Shown here: one piece after another, positions 1 through 4,487 of the stretch
How positions within the stretch are numbered: the first letter of the stretch is position 1
Layout of the letters: each line of letters begins with the position of its first letter
NCBI GenBank assembly: GCA_047630355.1
Contig: JBLHXN010000171.1
Location: 1-6,423 of the forward strand
Origin: JANQUM01 sp047630355
GTDB taxonomy: Bacteria; Bacteroidota; Bacteroidia; Cytophagales; Spirosomataceae
Direction: 5' to 3'
DNA length: 6,423 nt
Position numbers and translations under genes: made by a program
The notes under the pieces: model-generated
What the model was told of the DNA's origin: nothing
What the model saw: only the letters and a program-made list of their open reading frames with translations
Database searches by the model: none

Positions 1-512
1 GAAAGCAATGGCGTTCGTGGAATTCTCCGGAAGGAGAAAAAGTTGATCAATTACAAAATGTCATACACCAGTTAAAAACAACGCCTGATTCCCGCCGAAT
101 TATGATTTCAGCGTGGAATGTCGGCGAACTTTCTAAAATGGCGTTGATGCCATGTCACGCTTTGGTCCAGTTTTACGTAGCCGATGGAAAGTTATCTTGT
201 CAATTGTACCAACGCAGTGCCGACATCTTCTTAGGTGTTCCGTTTAATATTGCTTCTTACGCACTATTGACGCAGATGATTGCTCAAGTTTGCGATTTAG
301 AAGCTAAAGAATTCATTTGGACGGGCGGAGATACGCACATTTACAGCAATCATTTAGAACAAGTAAATTTACAACTCGACCGGGTTCCGAGAGCTCTGCC
401 GCAAATAAAACTGAATCCTGACGTAAAAGACATCAACGAATTCAAGTACAAAGATTTTGAATTATTAAACTACGACCCTTATCCCACTATAAGAGGGGAA
501 GTTGCCGTTTAA
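1..512 (+). CDS. thyA: Thymidylate synthase, 3' part (5' end outside window)
   Basis: ThyA makes dTMP from dUMP using 5,10-methylene-tetrahydrofolate, releasing dihydrofolate; it is a cytosolic homodimer. The open frame starts at base 3 (bases 1-2 finish the previous codon) and gives 169 residues, beginning KQWRSW, which aligns with residue 96 of the 264-residue E. coli enzyme, so about 95 N-terminal residues are missing. Visible family landmarks are PDSRR (the arginine pair that reaches the partner subunit's phosphate site), SAWNVGEL, the catalytic Cys in MPCHA (codon 153-155), QLYQRSAD, the dUMP-contacting FNIASY, GGDTHIYSNH, and the usual C-terminal end GEVAV. The length from that point matches the family exactly, with no frameshift. 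An internal ATG at 102 is not the true start, because conserved sequence continues upstream of it. The gene converges on the DUF2141 gene and their stop codons overlap. Whether a folA gene precedes it cannot be seen. Confidence 0.98.
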   Translation, partial: KQWRSWNSPEGEKVDQLQNVIHQLKTTPDSRRIMISAWNVGELSKMALMPCHALVQFYVADGKLSCQLYQRSADIFLGVPFNIASYALLTQMIAQVCDLEAKEFIWTGGDTHIYSNHLEQVNLQLDRVPRALPQIKLNPDVKDINEFKYKDFELLNYDPYPTIRGEVAV

Positions 513-527
513 CGAATGGCAACTTTC
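497..527. terminator. Hairpin over the overlapping convergent stop codons, probable bidirectional terminator
   Basis: A perfect 8-bp inverted repeat (AAGTTGCC at 499-506, GGCAACTT at 518-525) surrounds the shared TTAA that holds both stop codons. On the plus-strand RNA the stem extends inward through G507-U517, U508-A516 and U509-A515, and outward through G498-U526 and G497-C527. This gives about 13 pairs closing a five-base loop (510-514). On the minus-strand RNA the two G-U pairs become C-A mismatches, but the 8-bp core stays. Neither side has a clear U-tract, so this is not a textbook intrinsic terminator. It is the only strong stem at the junction and the likely place where both convergent transcripts end or are protected. 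The stem also encodes the last residues of both proteins. Confidence 0.55.
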
Positions 528-910
528 ACGATGTCGTTCACTTTAATCTCAAGGAGAATTTCATCAAGTTTTGGGGCACGAAAAGCGGGTCTCACGCCAT
601 TTGAAGTTCCCCAACGTTCCAATGGAAAACCAACTAAGTTCGTGTCCATTTTTTTATTATTATTCTCGTCGTGAAAGACCTTTATACCGTATTTCCCAGC
701 GGTGGGAACATTAATTTCCTTGGAGACTTTCTTATTAATAATTGTAATAACTTCCTGCGAAACTACGCCACCTTTAGCATTTAATATTTCTATGAAAGCT
801 TTGCCTTTATCTGAAGCAAAGCCAGAAATTTGAAGATTAAAATTCATATAAGAAAACGTCAGATAAAATATAACAGCGAGGTTAACGCAAATTGATTGTA
901 GTATCATCAT
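509..910 (-). CDS. DUF2141 family exported protein
   Basis: This 133-residue protein matches the DUF2141 family, common in Bacteroidota and proteobacteria and without an established biochemical role. The N-terminus is hydrophobic (about residues 3-20) and would export it, though its first residues lack the usual Lys/Arg, so the signal peptide is atypical. The mature part looks like a small beta-sandwich. Family hallmarks are G-K-A-F-I-E (36-41), the VPTAGKYGIKVFHD strand ending at 81, an acidic/Asn loop D81-N83-N85-D89 resembling a calcium-binding loop, G94-F-P-L-E98, then W100 and a final beta strand. The start ATG at 910 lies inside folK (29-bp overlap); a second ATG follows directly, and the frame is closed by a TAA just upstream, so no longer version exists. 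There is no Shine-Dalgarno sequence. It is the last gene of the GGGP synthase-folK transcript and probably translationally coupled to folK. The family call is firm; the function is unknown. Confidence 0.9.
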   Translation of the reverse strand: MMILQSICVNLAVIFYLTFSYMNFNLQISGFASDKGKAFIEILNAKGGVVSQEVITIINKKVSKEINVPTAGKYGIKVFHDENNNKKMDTNLVGFPLERWGTSNGVRPAFRAPKLDEILLEIKVNDIVKVAIR

Positions 911-1367
911 GGCATTCGGTAATTAATTGCTGGATTGTCTTCTTGTAAACTGGGTGAACAAAGCCAGAGCTTACGTTTGCAAGTGGTTTCAAGACAAACA
1001 TCCTTTCTTTAATAAACGGATGCGGTATTATTAAATTTTCGCTTGATAGAATAATACTTTCAAAGAAGAGAATGTCGATATCAATCAAACGTTCGTGCCA
1101 TTTCTGAATTCTAACCCGCCCCATTTGGTGTTCGATCGCGAGTAGTGCGTCCAATACGTTCCAGGGTAATTTCTCGGTGCTGACCTCAATAACCTGATTG
1201 TAGAAATCGGGTTGATCCGTGACTCCCCAAGCAGAAGTTTTGTAAACGGGAGAAGTTTTTGTCACCTCCCCAATATTACCAGAAATTAAACTTATCGCTT
1301 TGAGCAAATTTTCCGAACGTTCTCCGACATTCGTCCCCAGACCTAAATAAATAATGAATTTAGTCAT
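882..1367 (-). CDS. folK: 2-amino-4-hydroxy-6-hydroxymethyldihydropteridine diphosphokinase (HPPK)
   Basis: HPPK transfers pyrophosphate from ATP to 6-hydroxymethyl-7,8-dihydropterin, the step before dihydropteroate synthase in folate synthesis. From the ATG at 1367 the protein has 161 residues, a normal length for a single-domain HPPK. Landmarks are the first strand and turn YLGLGTNVG (7-15), TSPVYKTSAWG (38-48) with the pterin-binding QPDFYNQV (52-59), the catalytic segment KWHERLIDIDIL (89-100) carrying the two Mg-binding aspartates D96 and D98 and Arg93, and IPHP (114-117) followed by R122. His91 stands where the family signature normally has Gly or Ala. An ATG at 1385 would add six residues (MRPEPS) and overlap the upstream gene by 11 bp. 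I prefer 1367 because HPPKs usually begin just before this first strand, leaving a 7-bp gap. Its 3' end overlaps the DUF2141 gene by 29 bp. No Shine-Dalgarno sequence is visible. Confidence 0.95.
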   Translation of the reverse strand: MTKFIIYLGLGTNVGERSENLLKAISLISGNIGEVTKTSPVYKTSAWGVTDQPDFYNQVIEVSTEKLPWNVLDALLAIEHQMGRVRIQKWHERLIDIDILFFESIILSSENLIIPHPFIKERMFVLKPLANVSSGFVHPVYKKTIQQLITECHDDTTINLR

Positions 1368-1374
1368 GGAAGGT

Positions 1375-2127
1375 TCAGGACGCATTAGTCACTTTCGTCA
1401 GCGATGATAATTCAAGAATAAAGTCGGATTTTTCTTCAATCGCGTTTCCAACAACAACTACATCTGCCCCGTGTTGAAAAGCAGCTTCCACATTTTCTAG
1501 TGACCTCAAACCCCCACCTACAATCACGGGTGTTTCTACATTTCCCGCCACCGCCTTGATTATTCGGGTACTCACAGGTGAATCTGCCCCACTTCCGGCA
1601 TCTAAGTAAGTAAGTCTCATGCCAATCATCTCGGCGGCAATTGCCGTAGCTACGGCGATATCGGGCTTATTATTCGGAATTGGATTGGTATTACTGATAT
1701 AAGAAACCGTTGTTTGTGAACCGCCATCCACCAGTATGTAAGCGGTGGATAAAATTTCTAAACCGCTTCGCTTCAAAACGGGTGCAGCAATTACGTGCTG
1801 ACCAATCAGAAATTCAGGATTCCTTCCTGACACTAATGACAACAACAAAATACCATCTGCTTCTGGAAATATGTGCGTATTATTTCCCGGAAAAATTATA
1901 ACAGGAAGTTTCGTAAGTGTTTTTAATTGGCTTAAAAGTTCGATAAAGTTTTCAGAGTTAATCAAACTTCCGCCCACAAAAAGGTAGTGAATATTACACG
2001 CTTCGCACTTATTCACGATTTCCGGCAACTTCACGAAATCAATGTCGTCCGGATCAAGTAGAACCGCGACCGACTTAATACCTGCCTGCTTCCTCTCTAA
2101 AAATATATCAACTAACTTTCGTTTCAT
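1375..2127 (-). CDS. Geranylgeranylglyceryl/heptaprenylglyceryl phosphate synthase (GGGPS/PcrB family)
   Basis: Enzymes of this TIM-barrel family join a polyprenyl diphosphate to sn-glycerol-1-phosphate through an ether bond, the first committed step of archaeal lipids; Bacteroidota carry a version reported to use geranylgeranyl diphosphate. From ATG 2127 the protein has 250 residues. Visible motifs are LLDPDD (23-28, with the Mg-binding Asp), VGGS (51-54), FPGN (79-82), GRNPE (101-105), VDGG (133-136), YLDAGSG (174-180), VGGG (203-206) and VVVGNAIE (from about 225). The Gly-rich loops near the C-terminus are the expected phosphate cradle. The frame can be extended five codons to a TTG at 2142, but the ATG is the more ordinary start and still includes the whole first helix. 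It heads a tight cluster with folK, 7 bp downstream. No glycerol-1-phosphate dehydrogenase gene is in the window. Chain length of the prenyl substrate cannot be told from motifs alone. Confidence 0.93.
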   Translation of the reverse strand: MKRKLVDIFLERKQAGIKSVAVLLDPDDIDFVKLPEIVNKCEACNIHYLFVGGSLINSENFIELLSQLKTLTKLPVIIFPGNNTHIFPEADGILLLSLVSGRNPEFLIGQHVIAAPVLKRSGLEILSTAYILVDGGSQTTVSYISNTNPIPNNKPDIAVATAIAAEMIGMRLTYLDAGSGADSPVSTRIIKAVAGNVETPVIVGGGLRSLENVEAAFQHGADVVVVGNAIEEKSDFILELSSLTKVTNAS

Positions 2128-2184
2128 TCGTAATAGTTTCAACTAATAAATTTGACAGGTTTTCTGAGCAAATTTTATTGTGAA

Positions 2185-2214
2185 TGGCTTAATAGCAGTC
2201 GTGCTATGTTGCCA
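2185..2214 (-). other. Imperfect hairpin between the small membrane protein gene and the GGGPS gene
   Basis: In the 108-bp gap after the small gene, ATAGCA (2192-2197) and TGCTAT (2202-2207) form a perfect 6-bp stem with a four-base loop. An outer stem TGGC (2185-2188 side) and GCCA (2211-2214) closes it after a 3x3 internal loop. No U-tract follows on either strand, so it is not a clear terminator; it may be an mRNA-processing or partial-termination element between the two genes. The rest of the gap (2128-2235) is AT-rich. It includes TAAAATTTG at about 2170-2178 (minus strand), one base too long to match the Bacteroidota -7 motif; I call no promoter there. Confidence 0.3.
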
Positions 2215-2235
2215 AAATCTGAACCTTTATTAAGA

Positions 2236-2421
2236 CTATATTTTTTGCTTTTCGTCATCTGCAATCAGTAATCGGCTGAACGTGTAGCCCGCCGTTAATA
2301 GCCCCAACACAATAAAGCCTTTTCTCAAGAATGCCTTCTTACTGTTTACTTCGGCATTTAACATTGATTTATACATCTCAACATCTGCTTCAAGTAAATT
2401 TATTTGGTTTTTGTTATTCAA
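2236..2421 (-). CDS. Small single-helix membrane protein, unknown function (TTG start)
   Basis: I do not recognise this 61-residue protein. Residues 1-34 are polar and helix-prone (INLLEADVEMYKSMLNAEV, then the basic stretch SKKAFLRK). Residues 35-54 (GFIVLGLLTAGYTFSRLLIA) form one membrane helix, and the tail DDEKQKI is charged. The basic cluster before the helix predicts the N-terminus in the cytoplasm. The apparent start is a TTG at 2421: upstream the frame closes at a TAA with no ATG between, and the first internal ATG is residue 16 (2376), which would remove half of the polar region. The gene fills what would otherwise be an empty gap between recQ and the GGGPS gene. No other reading frame explains this stretch, and a good promoter motif lies about 40 bp upstream; these points argue that it is real. 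The amphipathic helix plus anchor could make it a small accessory subunit or membrane tether, but this is only a guess. Confidence 0.6.
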   Translation of the reverse strand: MNNKNQINLLEADVEMYKSMLNAEVNSKKAFLRKGFIVLGLLTAGYTFSRLLIADDEKQKI

Positions 2422-2455
2422 TGTGGATTCTGGTTAATTATACGTAATTCAACCA

Positions 2456-2483
2456 CAAAAGTAAGTTAATTCTTTGAATCAAG
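2456..2483 (-). promoter_or_regulatory. Bacteroidota-type promoter upstream of the small membrane protein gene
   Basis: On the minus strand TACTTTTG (2463 down to 2456) matches the Bacteroidota -7 consensus TAnnTTTG exactly. Sixteen bases upstream is CTTG (2483-2480), a fair match to the -33 TTG/TTTG box, though the spacing is slightly short. The -33 part overlaps the recQ stop region. Transcription would begin near 2450, giving a leader of about 30 bases before the TTG start at 2421. That leader contains GGTT (2454-2451) facing AACC (2435-2432), and TGTGG (2457-2453) facing CCACA (2426-2422), the last directly abutting the start codon. It could therefore fold in alternative ways. The genes after recQ therefore need not depend on the recQ promoter. 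Confidence 0.45.
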
Positions 2484-4413
2484 GCCTCTTTTCTAATACA
2501 CCCATCTCGGAAATTTTGAGCGATTCGTTTTGAATCAGATGTGAAATGGCAAGTTTTAACAAACCGATATTGGCAAATGAGTGATTTCCCATTAGCTCTT
2601 CGGCCTTTACGGGCACAATATCCAGCAGTTTCTCTTTGTAGCTAATCAGCTCCTGACTCGCCAACATTTTATTTTTTCCGATGCAGTTATCACATATTCC
2701 GCATGCTTTTCCGTCATAATCGTCAAAGTACTCCTGCAATAAAAGCATCCGGCACTTTAACGGCTCCTGAATGTAATCAGTCACCGCTCTTACACCTGCC
2801 AAGTCTCCTCTCTTTTTTTGTTCGATTTCCGCCGCGTTTATAGGCAAAATATTAGCGTCGTATCTTTTTGTCAGAAAAGTAATCTGCGGACTGTTTCGCT
2901 GTTTTTGGTAAACAATAACTCCGTTTTCATCCAATTCGGACATTTTTTTCTTCGTTTCAAACTCGCTCGTAAACAACGCCCGGGCTACTTCTGACTCAGC
3001 TATTTTGGTAGGACCGTTGTATAATTCGCCACCATACATTCTCAATAGCGTTTTAATCAATTTCTCGGCATTGGGATTTGTCAGGTAAAAGTTATAAAGT
3101 TCGGAAGAAGATAAAATCAAATGAATTTTTGAGGGGCTGTAATAATTGTCCGAAAGTGAAATTATGGATTGACTTTCAAGCAACTTTATTGCACTGTGCG
3201 TTTCCATGGCATTAAAACCAAAAATGGAAATAAAGTTATGAAGGTCAAAGCCGAAACTCTCGTGTGTAGTGATTCCTTCCGCGAGTTTATAGTAATTACA
3301 AAGTGCCTGATAACAGGTTCTGAGAGCATCTACAGGTACGTATTTACGAAGTACATTGAGTTCTAACTTTTCCAGCTCATTTTCATTGTACAAAGCAACC
3401 GCAAAAGCTTTCAAACCGTCTCGTCCCGCCCGTCCGGCCTCTTGATAATAACCTTCGAGGTTTGCTGACATATCTGCGTGAATCACGAACCGCACGTCAG
3501 GCTTGTTGATTCCCATGCCAAAAGCATTGGTCGCGACCATCACCCGGATTTTATTTTCCAGCCAGTCTTTTTGTTTACTAAAACGTTCGGTGTTCGATAC
3601 TCCTCCGTGGTAGTAGGCAGCAGTAACTTTCTGCTGAATAAGAAATTCCGTCAATTCGACTGCTCTTCTGCGGGTTCCGACGTACACAATTCCCGAACCC
3701 TCAACATTTTTAATGACTTGTATCAGTTTGTGCTCTTTTATCGGAACATCAAAAACAGAAAACGAAAGATTTTTACGGGCAAAAGAGTTTCTAAAGATAA
3801 CCGGCCTTACTAATTGAAGTTGCTCAATAATGTCTTTCTGGACAGACGAAGTTGCCGTGGCAGTCAAAGCAATTCTGGGAGCGTTATTAGTATGGGGATA
3901 AATATCCGGAATCCTCAAATACGCCGGACGGAAATCATGTCCCCATTGCGAAACACAGTGTGCCTCATCAATCGCGATGAGGGCTATTTTCATCAACTTA
4001 ATTCGCTCAATTACAATTTCGCTGAGTAAACGTTCGGGGGATAAATACAAAAATTTGTAATCTCCGTAGACAAAATTATCTAATGAGTAATCAATATCTG
4101 TCTTTGAAAGTCCCGAATAGATTGCCGCCGCCCGGATATTTCTTTTTTTCAATTCCTCCACCTGATCTTTCATCAGGCCAATAAGTGGAGTAATGACGAG
4201 ACAAACTCCGTCAAGTACCAGCGTCGGTATTTGGAAACAAAGCGACTTGCCCCCACCAGTTGGAAGTAAACCTACGGTGTCCGCACCCGACAAAACCGAG
4301 TCTATAATTTCGGTTTGAGATTCCCGGAAAGCGTTGTAGCCCCAGTAATGTTTGAGTATTTCTTCGGGAGATTTCAAATGATTTAATCGAGCTTTTTCAA
4401 GGGTTTTAACCAC
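2479..4413 (-). CDS. recQ: ATP-dependent DNA helicase RecQ (long Bacteroidota-type form)
   Basis: RecQ is a 3'-5' superfamily 2 DNA helicase for recombination and repair of stalled forks. The 644-residue protein shows the motifs in order: YWGYNAFRESQ (23-33, the ATP-binding 0/Q motif), PTGGGKS (51-57, Walker A), TPLIGLMKDQ (75-84, Ia), IDEAHCVSQWGHDFRP (148-163, DEAH box plus aromatic-rich loop), TATAT (184-188, III), VYVGTRR (243-249, IV), ATNAFGMGINKPDVR (294-308, V) and QEAGRAGRDG (324-333, VI). The zinc-site cysteines are C554, C571, C574 and C577. In E. coli RecQ these follow the helicase core closely; here about 200 residues (345-550) intervene, an arrangement I recall from other Bacteroidota RecQs. 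After the zinc site only about 65 residues remain, with no room for a normal RQC plus HRDC pair. The start is a GTG at 4413: a TAG closes the frame shortly upstream and no ATG lies before the 0 motif. No promoter is recognised upstream. The protein seems intact. Confidence 0.95.
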   Translation of the reverse strand: MVKTLEKARLNHLKSPEEILKHYWGYNAFRESQTEIIDSVLSGADTVGLLPTGGGKSLCFQIPTLVLDGVCLVITPLIGLMKDQVEELKKRNIRAAAIYSGLSKTDIDYSLDNFVYGDYKFLYLSPERLLSEIVIERIKLMKIALIAIDEAHCVSQWGHDFRPAYLRIPDIYPHTNNAPRIALTATATSSVQKDIIEQLQLVRPVIFRNSFARKNLSFSVFDVPIKEHKLIQVIKNVEGSGIVYVGTRRRAVELTEFLIQQKVTAAYYHGGVSNTERFSKQKDWLENKIRVMVATNAFGMGINKPDVRFVIHADMSANLEGYYQEAGRAGRDGLKAFAVALYNENELEKLELNVLRKYVPVDALRTCYQALCNYYKLAEGITTHESFGFDLHNFISIFGFNAMETHSAIKLLESQSIISLSDNYYSPSKIHLILSSSELYNFYLTNPNAEKLIKTLLRMYGGELYNGPTKIAESEVARALFTSEFETKKKMSELDENGVIVYQKQRNSPQITFLTKRYDANILPINAAEIEQKKRGDLAGVRAVTDYIQEPLKCRMLLLQEYFDDYDGKACGICDNCIGKNKMLASQELISYKEKLLDIVPVKAEELMGNHSFANIGLLKLAISHLIQNESLKISEMGVLEKRP

Positions 4414-4421
4414 AAAGAAAG

Positions 4422-4429
4422 TATTTTTG
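4422..4429 (+). promoter_or_regulatory. Candidate -7 promoter element of the metallopeptidase gene
   Basis: TATTTTTG matches the Bacteroidota -7 consensus TAnnTTTG exactly and lies in the 74-bp gap between the divergent recQ and metallopeptidase genes. A transcript would start near 4436, leaving a leader of about 50 bases that is AT-rich just before the ATG and has no Shine-Dalgarno sequence, as is usual in this phylum. No convincing -33 TTG is present 17-23 bases upstream (that stretch is already the start of recQ), so the promoter is tentative. I see no matching element for recQ on the other strand of this gap. Confidence 0.4.
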
Positions 4430-4487
4430 TTAAACTACTCCGTCTGTTTTTCCGTTATTGAAAATAATAATATTTACCGACACACAA

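Noticed and set aside
1368..1385. Six-codon N-terminal extension of folK starting at ATG 1385
   Set aside because: HPPKs normally begin right before the first beta strand, and the ATG at 1367 gives this plus a clean 7-bp gap from the GGGPS gene.
1710..1901. 63-codon plus-strand open frame inside the GGGPS gene
   Set aside because: Antisense to conserved barrel motifs of GGGPS; no family resemblance.
2128..2142. Five-codon extension of the GGGPS gene to a TTG at 2142
   Set aside because: The in-frame ATG at 2127 is a stronger start and keeps all family motifs.
2185..2214. Hairpin after the small membrane gene as an intrinsic terminator
   Set aside because: No U-tract on either strand and an internal loop weakens it; kept only as an imperfect hairpin.
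2437..2442. Perfect TATAAT on the minus strand as an E. coli-type -10 box
   Set aside because: No -35 box at the right distance, and the Bacteroidota housekeeping sigma factor uses TAnnTTTG, which is present exactly at 2456-2463.
3169..3366. 65-codon plus-strand open frame inside recQ
   Set aside because: Antisense shadow within the long inter-domain region of recQ, with no recognisable motif or start signal.
3478..3813. 111-codon plus-strand open frame inside recQ
   Set aside because: It lies wholly antisense to conserved recQ helicase motifs IV-VI and its translation resembles no protein family.
3814..4029. 71-codon plus-strand open frame inside recQ
   Set aside because: Antisense to the DEAH-box region of recQ; low-complexity, Ser/Asn/Arg-rich shadow translation.
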